Shown piece after piece: positions 1-9,698 of a stretch of DNA of 64,000 bases. The stretch spans positions 1,798,001 to 1,862,000 of the forward strand of contig NZ_CP026538.1 in NCBI RefSeq assembly GCF_004135975.1. The letters are read 5' to 3'. The position numbers were made by a program, and so were the translations under genes. Numbering within the stretch: position 1 is the stretch's first letter; every line of letters starts with the position of its first letter. Under the pieces are notes generated by a model. The model did no database searches, was not told the origin of the DNA, and worked only from the letters and a program-made list of their open reading frames with translations. The DNA is from Solidesulfovibrio carbinolicus (GTDB lineage Bacteria > Desulfobacterota > Desulfovibrionia > Desulfovibrionales > Desulfovibrionaceae).

Positions 1-76
1 GTTCGAGCTTGTCGTCGTCCAGGCGCAGCCGCGCCAGCTTGGCCACCTTGGCCGCGTCTTCGGAAGAGATGTGCAT
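1..76 (-). CDS. gatC: Aspartyl/glutamyl-tRNA amidotransferase subunit C (N-terminal part, cut by window edge)
   Basis: Reading leftward from the ATG at 76, the frame gives MHISSEDAAKVAKLARLRLD, the typical opening of GatC (helical, with the AKLARL core). GatC is the small subunit of the GatCAB complex that converts misacylated Glu-tRNA(Gln) or Asp-tRNA(Asn) to the amidated form in the cytoplasm. Only about 25 residues are in the window. The start lies 7 bp after the stop codon of the upstream lipoprotein gene, so the two are probably cotranscribed. gatA would be expected next, outside the window. Confidence 0.8.
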   Translation of the reverse strand, partial: MHISSEDAAKVAKLARLRLDDDKLE

Positions 77-83
77 GACGTCG

Positions 84-1562
84 TTATCCTTGGGGTTGGG
101 AAATCGAAATCGCCTGGCGATGGGCTGGGACCGGCGCGGCCGGTGCGGGCTGGGCCGGGACGGGCTGGCTCGGCTGGGCCGGAACGCCGGGCTGGCCGGG
201 CGCGGTCGGAGCCTGCCCCGGAACCGGCTGGACCGGCGAATAGGACTGCTCGTTTTCCGGGGCCGGATTCTCCAGCGCCTTTTGCCGGATGGCGTTTAAG
301 CGCTGGCGGAAGCCTTCGGGATCAAGCAGCACCGGGCCGGTGACCGAGGGCCTAAAGAGATACATGGCCACATGGGCCTTGCCGTCGGGGCCGTAGGACA
401 GCGGGGCCATGCTGAAGTCCAGGCCGTTGACGGCCTGGGCCAGCCGGGCGCTGACGTCCTGGGGCGGCAGGCCCTGGGGCAGGCGGCCCAGACGCGCGGC
501 CATGCGGGCAAAATCGAAGCCCACGGCCTCCCACATGTCAGGATGTTCCACGCCCTGGGCGCGCATGGCGGCCACGAGCTGCTGGGTGGCCTGGCCCTGG
601 TTTTCCGGCCACCAGGCTCCGGGGCACACGGCCAGACGGTAGTTTTGGATGTTTATTTGCGCCTTGGTGGCGGCGGCCCGATACAGGGCCTCGGTCCACA
701 GCTGCGGCCCGAGGATCAGCAGATCCTCGACCCGGTTTTTGAAAAAGGAAGGCAGCACTTTGTCGGCCCTGGCCCATTCGTCGGGCAAAAACACCGCGCC
801 AAAGCCCGGGCGGCCGCCGCTGGTGTGCACCATGTCGGCCACGGCGGTTTCCCAGCTAGCCGGGTCCTGGGGATTGTAGACGCCGGTGGCGGTGATCTGC
901 GCGCCGATCTTGGAAGCGGCCAGGGCAAAGGCGTCGCCCATGGTCTGGCCGTAGCGGTCGCCGGGACGCAACACGGCAAACTGGTTGATGCCGTAGTCGC
1001 CGCCTGCCAGCCGCAACAGGGCGTCGATCTCGTCCTCGGCGCTGGGGAAAAAGCGCCAGGCGTCCACGCCTTCCCGGGCTTCATTGAGCGAGGGCATGAA
1101 GGCCACAAACACGCGGGTCGGCAACATGCCGGCGGTTTCGAGTTCCTTGAGCGTCAGCCGGTGCATGGGGCCGCCGACCACCGTGACCTCGGGGGGCAGG
1201 TTGCGCACGGCGTCGAGCCAGCCCGGCTGGGTGGCGTCGATGACGTGGACATCCAGGGGCGTGCCGGCTTTTTCCAGCTGCTCCTGAGCGGCCTTGACGC
1301 CCTTTTGCACCCGGCCGCCGAATTCCCGAAACGGGCCGCCAAGGGGCAGCAGCATGGCGATGGAATTGGCGAAAGCCGGCTTGGGCGGCGGCGTCGGCTC
1401 GGGCTGGACCACAGGCGGCGGAGGCGGCGTCGGCGCGGGAGCCGGCTGGGAAGAACCGAAAAAGCTCCCGGCGCAACCGGCGAGCGAAGCGGCGAGGAAA
1501 CAGGCGACAAGCCCGGCCACCAGGCGCGGGGCGAAGAAGCGATGCGTGGTCGTGACGTTCAT
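84..1562 (-). CDS. Lipoprotein with periplasmic-binding-protein fold (LpoA / penicillin-binding-protein-activator-like)
   Basis: A 492-residue exported protein. Residues 1-30 form a lipoprotein signal ending in LAGC (lipobox, Cys30), followed by a proline-rich spacer. The core (about 65-420) resembles type I periplasmic binding proteins of the Peripla_BP_6/LpoA class (opening with SIAMLLPLGGPFREFG). The C-terminal 70 residues are proline/glutamine-rich and probably reach through or anchor to the envelope. The ATG at 1562 was chosen because the more upstream ATG at 1676 lies outside the dnaK terminator hairpin and would force translation through it. The gene follows dnaK and precedes gatC. By analogy it could activate cell-wall synthases, but a ligand-binding role is equally possible. 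Confidence 0.75.
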   Translation of the reverse strand: MNVTTTHRFFAPRLVAGLVACFLAASLAGCAGSFFGSSQPAPAPTPPPPPVVQPEPTPPPKPAFANSIAMLLPLGGPFREFGGRVQKGVKAAQEQLEKAGTPLDVHVIDATQPGWLDAVRNLPPEVTVVGGPMHRLTLKELETAGMLPTRVFVAFMPSLNEAREGVDAWRFFPSAEDEIDALLRLAGGDYGINQFAVLRPGDRYGQTMGDAFALAASKIGAQITATGVYNPQDPASWETAVADMVHTSGGRPGFGAVFLPDEWARADKVLPSFFKNRVEDLLILGPQLWTEALYRAAATKAQINIQNYRLAVCPGAWWPENQGQATQQLVAAMRAQGVEHPDMWEAVGFDFARMAARLGRLPQGLPPQDVSARLAQAVNGLDFSMAPLSYGPDGKAHVAMYLFRPSVTGPVLLDPEGFRQRLNAIRQKALENPAPENEQSYSPVQPVPGQAPTAPGQPGVPAQPSQPVPAQPAPAAPVPAHRQAISISQPQG

Positions 1563-1609
1563 TGGGCGAACCGGGGTTTGGCGGCCGGGCCGCCGTGGCG
1601 TGAGGGCAC

Positions 1610-1649
1610 AAAAAAAGCCCGACCCGTCCGGGGACGGGTCAGGCTTTTC
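1610..1649 (-). terminator. Intrinsic terminator of the hrcA-grpE-dnaK operon
   Basis: On the minus strand an inverted repeat GACCCGTCC / GGACGGGTC with flanking GCC/GGC pairs is followed by seven T residues. It lies about 50 bp after the dnaK stop codon. Confidence 0.85.
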
Positions 1650-1695
1650 GATACGCGCAATGGCCGGCGAAGGCAAGCCCGCGCGGGACTGGTCG

Positions 1696-3609
<1,914 letters not shown>

Positions 3610-3730
3610 ATCAGCCTTTCCTCCTTATCATTGCCTGTATGTGCTTGTGCCTTGCGGCGCGGTATTTCTCGAACGAGTGCTATATAAGCCCCGTTTTCGG
3701 CGAGTAAAGGGGCAGCCGCGAAAAAACGAT

Positions 3731-4261
3731 TTATTGCGCCTTGTTGACCATGACCTTGGCCGGACGCAGCAGCCGGCCGCGCAGCATGTAGCCGCGCTGG
3801 ACCACCTGGGCCACGGCGTCCTCGGCCAGACCGGCCACGCTGGCCACGCCGATGGCCTCGTGGGTCTCGGGGTCGAAGGCTTCGCCGACCGCGCCGAATT
3901 CCGTGACGCCGTGGCGGGCCAGGATGTCGATGAAGGCCTTGCGGGTCATGTCCACGCCGACGACAAAGTCCTTGCAGGCTTCGTTGCCGCGGCCATGGGC
4001 CAGGGCCAGATCAAGATGGTCCAGCACCGGGATAAGCTCCGAGACCAAGCTTTCGGTGGCGTATTTCTGGAAATCTTCCTTTTCCTTGATAAGCCGCTTT
4101 TTCAGATTTTCCGTCTCGGCCAGGGCGCGCAGGCGCTTGTCGGCTTCGGCGGCGAGTTCGGCGCGCAGGCGTTCGATGGTGTCCTCCGGGGTGGCCGGGG
4201 TTTCCTCGGCCGGGGTTTCGGGGGCGGTTTCGGCGTCTGGCAGTTTTTCCTCAGGGACCAT
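3731..4261 (-). CDS. grpE: Nucleotide exchange factor GrpE
   Basis: A 176-residue protein. The N-terminal 35 residues are acidic and proline-rich. A long coiled coil follows (about 35-85, with ETENLKKRLIKEKEDFQKYA), then the beta-sheet head domain with the family motif GVTEFGAVGEAFDPETHEAIG. GrpE releases ADP from DnaK and acts as a thermosensor through its helix. It sits between hrcA (73 bp upstream) and dnaK (121 bp downstream), all leftward. The length is normal for a bacterial GrpE. Confidence 0.96.
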   Translation of the reverse strand: MVPEEKLPDAETAPETPAEETPATPEDTIERLRAELAAEADKRLRALAETENLKKRLIKEKEDFQKYATESLVSELIPVLDHLDLALAHGRGNEACKDFVVGVDMTRKAFIDILARHGVTEFGAVGEAFDPETHEAIGVASVAGLAEDAVAQVVQRGYMLRGRLLRPAKVMVNKAQ

Positions 4262-4334
4262 GATTCCTCCACAACAAACGTTTGGGCGCGACGAAAAGCC
4301 CAGGCAGGCCTGGGCGGTCGCGGACGGGTCGAGG

Positions 4335-5372
4335 CTAATAGTGCCGATCGAGCAACCGGGTGAGCGCCCCGGCGGTGTAGTTCACCACCGGAACGAGCCG
4401 GGCGTAATCCATGCGCAGGGGGCCGATGAGGCCGATGGCGCCCTGGGCGCGCGATCCCGACCCATACGGGGCGGTGATGACGCCAAGATCGGCCAGGGCG
4501 GCCTGATCCGACTCGTCGCCGAGTATGATGACCGTTTTAAGCTCGTTTACGGTTTTGTCCAGAAGGTCGAGCAAAATCGTGCGCTCTTCCAGGACGCGCA
4601 TGAGCTCGCGCATGTGTTCGGCGTCGGTGAATTCGGGCTGGGCCAGCATGTTGGGCGTGCCGTCGACGATGACTTCGCTGGCCGGGGCGCGCTCCTGCTC
4701 GAAGGCCGAGCGGGCCATGGTCAGGGCGCGCAGGCACAGGGCATTGAGCGAGCGGCGGGCCTCGTCCATCTCGCGCACGATGCTGGCCCGGACTTCGGCC
4801 AGGGTGCGGTCGGTAAAGAGATGGTTCAGGTAATTGGCGCAAACGACCAGATCGTCAGCGGTGACGTCCGGGGTGGTCTCGATGACGCGCTTGCGCACAA
4901 GCCCGCCCTGAAGCACCAGGATGACCATGACCAGGCCGGGGTTGAGCAGGGAAAAGTCGATGCGCTTAAAGCGCGCGCCGGCCGGATTGGGGGCGATGAC
5001 CACCGACACCTGGAGCGACAGGCCAGACAGCAGCCGCGAGGTCTGGCGCAGCACGTCGTCGATCTCAAGGCCCGCCAAGGTGAGGTTGTCGCGGATGCGG
5101 CGCATCTGGTCTTCGCCCAGGGGGGCCACCTGCATGACTTGGTCGAGATAGAGCCGGAAGGCCTTGGCCGTGGGCACGCGGCCGGCCGAGGTGTGGGGCT
5201 GCTCCAGATAGCCGGCCTCGGTGAGGTCGGCCATGATGTTGCGGATGGAGGCGGCGGAAAGCCCCAGCGAACTGCGCTTGGACACGATGCGGGAACCCAC
5301 GGGCGCGGCCGAAGCGACGTAGGCTTCGATGATGGTGGTCAGGACTTCCCGTTCGCGTTCGGCAAGAGGCAT
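4335..5372 (-). CDS. hrcA: Heat-inducible transcription repressor HrcA
   Basis: A 345-residue repressor. The N-terminal winged helix is at about 1-75 (REREVLTTIIEAYV, then SAASIRNIMADLTEAGYL, then the conserved PHTSAGRVPT). A GAF-like domain and dimerisation region follow, with VNYTAGALTRLLD at the C-terminus. HrcA binds CIRCE and represses the chaperone operon, its activity depending on GroEL in other bacteria. The ATG at 5372 is preferred over one at 5423 because the upstream one would place the CIRCE operator inside the coding region. The first gene of the operon is thus autoregulated. Confidence 0.95.
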   Translation of the reverse strand: MPLAEREREVLTTIIEAYVASAAPVGSRIVSKRSSLGLSAASIRNIMADLTEAGYLEQPHTSAGRVPTAKAFRLYLDQVMQVAPLGEDQMRRIRDNLTLAGLEIDDVLRQTSRLLSGLSLQVSVVIAPNPAGARFKRIDFSLLNPGLVMVILVLQGGLVRKRVIETTPDVTADDLVVCANYLNHLFTDRTLAEVRASIVREMDEARRSLNALCLRALTMARSAFEQERAPASEVIVDGTPNMLAQPEFTDAEHMRELMRVLEERTILLDLLDKTVNELKTVIILGDESDQAALADLGVITAPYGSGSRAQGAIGLIGPLRMDYARLVPVVNYTAGALTRLLDRHY

Positions 5373-5380
5373 GGCGCGTC

Positions 5381-5417
5381 CCCGTTTGGCACTCGTGGCT
5401 TTCGAGTGCCAAACGGG
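5381..5417 (-). promoter_or_regulatory. CIRCE operator for HrcA
   Basis: TTGGCACTC, nine bases, GAGTGCCAA at 5386-5412 matches the CIRCE consensus TTAGCACTC-N9-GAGTGCTAA with one symmetric change. The repeat extends to 14 perfectly paired bases per arm (5381-5394 and 5404-5417). It ends 9 bp upstream of the chosen hrcA ATG, so bound HrcA would block transcription or initiation, and the CIRCE would also lie in the 5' leader of the mRNA. Confidence 0.93.
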
Positions 5418-5536
5418 TAACAACCGAATGGTCCGGTGTCAAGGGAGAGGCCGGAAAATGCCCGGCATCTTGCGGAAATCACGACTGTTTTGCCTTTGGA
5501 GCAGGAGCGGGCGAAAGCACGTCCCTCAAAGGGGGG

Positions 5537-5566
5537 GGCCGGCGCGCCGCGGCTTGCGCGCCGGCC
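5537..5566. terminator. Strong GC hairpin in the gap between hrcA and the next gene
   Basis: A 10-bp perfect stem GGCCGGCGCG / CGCGCCGGCC with a 10-nt loop. It could end the leftward transcript of the small exported protein at 5704-6066, but on that strand it is followed by a C run and then TTTG, not a clean T tract. The rest of the 280-bp gap shows no gene. Confidence 0.4.
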
Positions 5567-5703
5567 GTCGCCCCGTGGGCGGGGCGGCCTTGGAGCCGAG
5601 AGATATTGTCAGGCGGCAGTTACGCGCCATGGCGCCGTCAAAACTGGGTGCTGCCCAGGACAGGCCGGGACCTGCCCCGAATGGGCGACGCGGACCGGTC
5701 GGC

Positions 5704-6066
5704 TCAGTCCTGGCCGGGCAACAGGCCAGAAGGGCCGGGGCCGATGTCGGCCGGAGCCGGACGCAAGTCGTTTTCCAGGGCAGCCCACAGGGCCACATGG
5801 GCCTGGCGGGCGGCTTCGTCCGAAGGCCGCGAGTCGTGCATCAGCGCCGAGGCCTGGACGATGTCGCGCAGCTCGCGGAAGCCCGCACGGGCGGTCACCA
5901 CGGCCGAGGCGGCCGGCGACACCCGGGGCAGGAACTGGCCCAGGCCGGCCAGGGACGTTTTGGCTTCACGGGCCTCGTGGCGGCTGGGCGAGGCGTCGGC
6001 CAGCACGGCGCAGTAGCCGAGGCAGGCCGACAGGGTCACGGCGACGACGGAACGGGAAAGGCGCAT
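5704..6066 (-). CDS. Small exported protein of unknown function
   Basis: A 120-residue protein with a cleavable-looking signal peptide (positively charged MRLSR, then a hydrophobic stretch to about residue 25, AVLADAS). The mature part is helical, alanine-rich and without cysteines or recognisable motifs. A GGAG ribosome site lies 8 bp before the ATG, and codon use is like the neighbours. The four candidate GntR operator repeats at 6112-6279 lie directly upstream, so this gene may be a target of the adjacent regulator. No function is proposed. Confidence 0.6.
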   Translation of the reverse strand: MRLSRSVVAVTLSACLGYCAVLADASPSRHEAREAKTSLAGLGQFLPRVSPAASAVVTARAGFRELRDIVQASALMHDSRPSDEAARQAHVALWAALENDLRPAPADIGPGPSGLLPGQD

Positions 6067-6111
6067 GGGTGCTCCAGGTTGGCCGACGTTGCGACTGCCG
6101 GCGCTGTCAAG

Positions 6112-6131
6112 TCATATCATCTGATGTTTGT
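6112..6131. promoter_or_regulatory. Candidate GntR/FadR-family operator, copy 1
   Basis: TCATATCATCTGATGTTTGT. The core TCATC-T-GATG(T) at 6117-6127 is nearly palindromic and recurs at 6193, 6250 and 6265. It resembles the TCATC-N-GATGA site I recall for the FadR-subfamily regulator LutR. Confidence 0.55.
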
Positions 6132-6187
6132 GCTGCCACGTTCCCGAATGGAGAGAGCCATCCCTGGAGGGCCACGTCGCAACTCCA

Positions 6188-6207
6188 TCATATCATCTGC
6201 TGTTTAT
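6188..6207. promoter_or_regulatory. Candidate GntR/FadR-family operator, copy 2
   Basis: TCATATCATCTGCTGTTTAT: 18 of 20 bases are identical to copy 1. The core TCATCTGCTGT (6193-6203) is weaker in its right arm. Confidence 0.45.
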
Positions 6208-6249
6208 CTGCGGGCTGCTCCGCTCAGGCGGCTGCCGCCGCGCCCAAGC

Positions 6250-6279
6250 TCATCTGCTGTCTTATCATCTGATGTTTGT
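6250..6279. promoter_or_regulatory. Candidate GntR/FadR-family operators, copies 3 and 4
   Basis: Two cores lie close together: TCATCTGCTGT at 6250-6260 and TCATCTGATGT at 6265-6275, the latter again followed by TTGT as in copy 1. They lie 25 bp past the stop codon of the regulator gene and upstream of the leftward small exported-protein gene. Confidence 0.5.
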
Positions 6280-6303
6280 CAACCGCAAAAAAGAGTGTCC
6301 GGA

Positions 6304-6999
6304 CTATTCTTCCAAAGCCTTGATGTCGCTGGTGAAATGGTCGAGGCCTTCCATGGCGAAACGGGCCGCTTCCGGGGCGTCCTGGCGGGTGATGGCGTCG
6401 AGGAGGCCGTTGTGGATGTGGTCCTGGTACCGGTTGACGCCGACGTCGGCGATGAGGTGGTCGAGGAAATCCTGAAAAACCATGCAGAAGCTGCGGTACA
6501 GGTCGGCCAGCAGGCTGTTGCCGCTGGCGGCGGCCACGGCGGAGTGGAAGGCGATGTCGGCGGCCACGTAGCCATGGGTGTCGCCGGCGGCCACGGCGGC
6601 TTTCTTGCGGGCCAGGCAATCGCGCATGGTTTCCAGGTCGGCCTCGGTGCGGTTGGCGGCGGCCAGGCGGGCGGTTTCCACCTCGATGATGCGGCGCACT
6701 TCGCGGATTTCGACGGCCGTGGCCCGGCGCAGGCGGTATTCCAAGGGTTCCTGGCCGGACGCGCCGCTTAGGACATAGGTGCCGTCGCCCTGGCGCACTT
6801 CCAGCAGACCGGCGCTGACCAGCACACGGATGGCTTCGCGCACGGTGGAGCGGCCGACCCCGAGTTGGGCCATGAGGGTCGGTTCGGTGGGGATCTTGGC
6901 GCCAGGCGCAAAAATCCCCAGCGAGATCTTTTCCTGGATCTGCTGGATGACGAGGTCGCACAGTTTGCGCGAGCGGACCGGACTCAGGCGGGCGGGCAT
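6304..6999 (-). CDS. GntR-family transcriptional regulator, FadR (FCD) subfamily
   Basis: A 231-residue protein. The N-terminal winged helix-turn-helix spans about 10-75 (IQEKISLGIFAPGAKIPTEP, then GVGRSTVREAIRVLVSAGLLEVRQGDGTYV, the GntR signature). A C-terminal all-helical FCD domain (about 90-225) carries the histidines and aspartates expected for metal/ligand binding (AADIAFHSAVAAASGN, and FAMEGLDHF). Such proteins sense organic acids or similar metabolites. A GAGGAG site precedes the ATG, with a near-consensus operator (6999-7009) between the ribosome site and the start codon, which suggests autorepression. The effector is not deducible; no transport or catabolic operon adjoins it. Confidence 0.9.
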   Translation of the reverse strand: MPARLSPVRSRKLCDLVIQQIQEKISLGIFAPGAKIPTEPTLMAQLGVGRSTVREAIRVLVSAGLLEVRQGDGTYVLSGASGQEPLEYRLRRATAVEIREVRRIIEVETARLAAANRTEADLETMRDCLARKKAAVAAGDTHGYVAADIAFHSAVAAASGNSLLADLYRSFCMVFQDFLDHLIADVGVNRYQDHIHNGLLDAITRQDAPEAARFAMEGLDHFTSDIKALEE

Positions 7000-7009
7000 C
7001 GTCTGATGA
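6999..7009. promoter_or_regulatory. Candidate autoregulatory operator at the GntR start codon
   Basis: TCGTC-T-GATGA, one mismatch from TCATC-N-GATGA and matching the repeats at 6112-6279. It overlaps the first base of the regulator's ATG (6999). Confidence 0.5.
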
Positions 7010-7141
7010 TCTCCTCAAAGTTTGGGATTTTTCTAGTGCCGGCCTGGGGCCATGTCAAGGCGACTTCCCGGATTTGCGCGCAATGCCCCCTTTTGGCAAG
7101 CCTAAATCGGGTAGTTTAAGAGAGAAGAGAAGAGAAAACAG

Positions 7142-7180
7142 GCCTCCGGCGGCCGGGGGCCTGAGGCCCCCGGACCCCCC
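7142..7180 (+). repeat. Interspersed palindromic element, copy A (opposite orientation to the others)
   Basis: GCCTCCGGCGGCC followed by a 9-bp stem (CCGGGGGCC / GGCCCCCGG, loop TGA) and CCCCCC. This is the same family as copies at 18747, 19595, 24166, 52282, 54476, 58460 and 63911, but on the other strand. It is preceded by a purine tract (GAGAAGAGAAGAGAAAA) like the other copies, though no rightward gene ends here. Confidence 0.8.
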
Positions 7181-7239
7181 AAACGGGAGAAGGTTTAAAG
7201 GGGCGCGGCGGGGGGGGCGTCGGGTCGGCAGGAGAGACG

Positions 7240-8058
7240 CTAGGCGAGGGGGGAAACGGTCAAGGTCAGGCCGCCAAGCGTCACGGTGGACGTGAAGAAC
7301 GTGGTCGTCTCGGTGGAAGGGATGCCGGCTTTGGCCGCGTCGTAGTCGGCGGCGGCGGTCAGGTACAGGCCCGTGCCGTGGACGCTTAAGTAGGAGGCCG
7401 GATCGGCCAGCAGCGTCGACAGATCAAGGCCCGAGTCGAGGCTCCCCGAGCCGTCGCTGAAGCTCACGGTCAGGCCGGCGGTTTGCGTGCCGAGCTGGGT
7501 GGAAAAATCCGACGGCGCGACGAAATTGACGATGCGCGCGTCGGCGGCATAGCCGGCGTCGTCGCCGGACAGGCCCATGGAGCCGAAGACCACGGCGGCG
7601 TAGCCTGTGTCGGCGTCGTCGGGATGCGCGGCCATGTAGGCCTGGGCGGCCGCGCCGCCGAGGCTGTGGCCGGTGACGTAGACCTGGCTGATGCCGAGGC
7701 TGTCCACGGCGGCGTCAAAGGCGGCCGTCTTGGCCGAAAGCTGGTCGTAGTAGCCGACCGTGTCGAACCAGTAGGCGGCGTCGGCGCTGCCGAGATAGGC
7801 GGTCAGGCCGTCGGTGGAATAATTGATGTCGTCGGTGCCGCGAAAGGCGATGATGGCCACGGTCTGATTGCCGGCCACCGTGGTCCAGGCGTCAAAGGCG
7901 GCGCTGCCGGCTGTGGAAGTGCCGTTGCCGTCGCCGTCAAGGTCGAGCTGGACGTAGCCGGCCCCTTCCAGGGCGGTAATAAGCGAAGCGTCCTGGCGGT
8001 AGCTGGCCTCGGTGAGAACAGCCAGGGAGGCGTCAAGATTGGCGGCGGTCAGGCTCAT
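7240..8058 (-). CDS. Lipase, class 3 type (alpha/beta hydrolase), probably secreted without a signal peptide
   Basis: A 272-residue protein with the lipase box GHSLGG at 130-135 (nucleophile Ser132), the oxyanion strand IIAFRGTDD at 69-77, and candidate acid and base partners Asp184 (NFVAPSDF) and His228 (SVHGTGLYL). No signal peptide is present. Residues 39-46 (DLDGDGNG) form a calcium-loop-like motif, and the last 20 residues are Thr/Val/Leu-rich and uncharged, which would suit type I secretion; no exporter is adjacent. It likely hydrolyses acylglycerols or phospholipids. The flanking genes (GntR regulator, modC) are unrelated. Confidence 0.8.
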   Translation of the reverse strand: MSLTAANLDASLAVLTEASYRQDASLITALEGAGYVQLDLDGDGNGTSTAGSAAFDAWTTVAGNQTVAIIAFRGTDDINYSTDGLTAYLGSADAAYWFDTVGYYDQLSAKTAAFDAAVDSLGISQVYVTGHSLGGAAAQAYMAAHPDDADTGYAAVVFGSMGLSGDDAGYAADARIVNFVAPSDFSTQLGTQTAGLTVSFSDGSGSLDSGLDLSTLLADPASYLSVHGTGLYLTAAADYDAAKAGIPSTETTTFFTSTVTLGGLTLTVSPLA

Positions 8059-8163
8059 GGCGATCCGTTTCCGGCGGCTGGCGGCAACAGGCCGTTATCG
8101 CCGGGCAATTTTGGCTCAGGCTACGCCCGGCCGGGCTGGCCGTCAACAGGGCGGGAGGCGGCC

Positions 8164-8871
8164 CTAGGCCACCTTGACCATGGAGCGGCGCATGTCCTCG
8201 GCCGAGTGGATGTCGATGACCCGGCCTTCGCCGTAGCGCACCACCTCGCCGCCGAAAAAGGCCACATCGGCCGGATCGTGGGTGACCATGACCAGCGGAA
8301 TGTCCAGGCGGGAGAGGATGCCGGCCAGCTCGGCCCGCACCTTCTGGCGCAGGGGAATGTCCAGGGCCGAGAAGGGTTCGTCCAGGAGCAGGGCGGCTGG
8401 TTCGCAGACCAGCGCCCTGGCCAGGGCCACGCGCTGGCGCTGGCCGCCGGAAATCCGGGCCGGACGCAGATCGGCCAAACCCTCAATGCCGAAAAGCGCC
8501 AGGGTATTCTGGACGTGCTCGGCAGCCTGGGGCGTGAGCCGCCCGGTCAAGGGCGCAAGGCCAAAGGCGACGTTTTGGCGCACGGTGAGGTGGGGAAATA
8601 GGGCGTAGTCCTGGAACACGTAGCCGATGCGGCGAAGCCTGGGCGGCACGAACACGCCCTGGGCGGAATCGAAAAAGACCCGGCCGTCCACGTTGATGGC
8701 GCCGGAATCGGGCCGCAGCAGGCCGGCCAGGGCGCGCAGCGTCAGGGTCTTGCCCGAGCCCGAGGCCCCGAACAGCACGGCCCGGTTGCCGGATACGGCA
8801 AAAGCGGCGTCGAGATGGAATTCGCGTCCGCCGCAGCAGTAGGTTTTCTGGATGTCCACGACAATGCGCAT
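8164..8871 (-). CDS. modC: Molybdate ABC transporter, ATP-binding protein ModC
   Basis: A 235-residue ABC ATPase with Walker A GASGSGKT, signature ISGGQRQRVALARAL, Walker B ALLLDEPFSALD and switch His in MVTHDP. It is shorter than E. coli ModC (352) because the C-terminal molybdate-binding TOBE domain is absent; a separate molbindin gene lies at 41241-41450. The ATG at 8871 was chosen because the preceding part of the open frame has no ribosome site and overlaps modA out of frame. It is the last gene of modB-modA-modC and drives import of molybdate (or tungstate) with ModB. Confidence 0.9.
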   Translation of the reverse strand: MRIVVDIQKTYCCGGREFHLDAAFAVSGNRAVLFGASGSGKTLTLRALAGLLRPDSGAINVDGRVFFDSAQGVFVPPRLRRIGYVFQDYALFPHLTVRQNVAFGLAPLTGRLTPQAAEHVQNTLALFGIEGLADLRPARISGGQRQRVALARALVCEPAALLLDEPFSALDIPLRQKVRAELAGILSRLDIPLVMVTHDPADVAFFGGEVVRYGEGRVIDIHSAEDMRRSMVKVA

Positions 8872-8896
8872 GGGCGACTCCGGCGGTTGGTGATCC

Positions 8897-8926
8897 GGCG
8901 ATCCCGGGGCTGTCCCCGGGATCGCC
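8897..8926 (-). promoter_or_regulatory. Perfect 13-bp hairpin between modA and modC
   Basis: GGCGATCCCGGGG / CCCCGGGATCGCC with a 4-nt loop and no T tract, 10 bp after the modA stop and 25 bp before modC. It is likely an mRNA-stabilising or partial-termination hairpin that keeps the binding protein in excess over the ATPase, a common arrangement in ABC operons. Confidence 0.6.
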
Positions 8927-8936
8927 GAAAACGGGG

Positions 8937-9683
8937 CTAGGGCTTCTTGAAACCGTACTTGGCCAGGATGGCCTGGCCCTTGGATCCGGTGACGAAGGCC
9001 ACGAAGGCGGCGGCGTCTTTTTTGTCCTTGGCGGCTTCCAACACGGCGATGGGGTAGGTGACCGGGGTTTCCACAGGCACTTCGAGGAGGGTCTTGACCT
9101 TGTCGCCGCCCTGCTTGGCGTCGGTGGCGTAGACGAAACCGGCGTCGACCTCGCCCCGGGACAGGTAATCGAGCACCTGGCGCACGGACTCGGCCAGAAC
9201 GAACTTGCCGGAGATGGCGTCCCACAGGCCGGTCTTGGTAAGCGCCGCCTTGGTGTAACGGCCGACCGGCACCGAGTCGGGGTTGCCGATGGCGATACGC
9301 TTGATGGCCGGCGTGGCGAGGCTGGTCAGGTCCTTGAGCTTGGCCGGGTTGTCGGCCGGCACGGCCATGACCAGGGCATTTTGGACGAAGTTGACCCGGG
9401 TGGCCGTGTTGATGAGCTTCTTCTCGGCGGCCTGGTCCATGGTCTTCTGGTCGGCCGAGGCAAACACGTCCACGGGCGCGCCCTGGGCCATCTGGGAGAG
9501 CAGCGCGCCGGAGGCGGCGAAATTAAACGTCACGTTGACGCCGGGATTTTCCTTGGCGAACACGCCCTTGATTTCATTGAAGGCGTCGGTGAGGCTGGCG
9601 GCGGCGGAGACGGTGATGTCGCCGGCGGCGGCCGGAGCGGCCAGGGAAAGGCACAGGGCCAGGGTGAGCAGCAGTTTTTTCAT
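8937..9683 (-). CDS. modA: Molybdate ABC transporter, periplasmic binding protein ModA
   Basis: A 248-residue protein with a Sec signal (MKKLLLTLALCLSLAAPAAAG, cleavage after about residue 20). The mature protein opens with ITVSAAASLTDAFNEI and has FAASGALLSQMAQGAPVDVFASAD, the oxyanion-binding serines and family motif of ModA. It captures molybdate or tungstate in the periplasm; sequence alone does not separate these. The gene starts 15 bp after modB. Confidence 0.93.
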   Translation of the reverse strand: MKKLLLTLALCLSLAAPAAAGDITVSAAASLTDAFNEIKGVFAKENPGVNVTFNFAASGALLSQMAQGAPVDVFASADQKTMDQAAEKKLINTATRVNFVQNALVMAVPADNPAKLKDLTSLATPAIKRIAIGNPDSVPVGRYTKAALTKTGLWDAISGKFVLAESVRQVLDYLSRGEVDAGFVYATDAKQGGDKVKTLLEVPVETPVTYPIAVLEAAKDKKDAAAFVAFVTGSKGQAILAKYGFKKP

Positions 9684-9698
9684 GCGTGTTCCATACCT

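Noticed and set aside
3675-3682. GAGTGCTA, half of a CIRCE site, upstream of dnaK
   Set aside because: The partner arm TTAGCACTC at the nine-base spacing is missing, and dnaK is already covered by the operon CIRCE before hrcA.
6865-7119. 85-codon rightward frame ending just before palindromic element A
   Set aside because: The stop-purine tract-hairpin order mimics the other copies, but the frame is antisense to the GntR regulator and shows no coding character.
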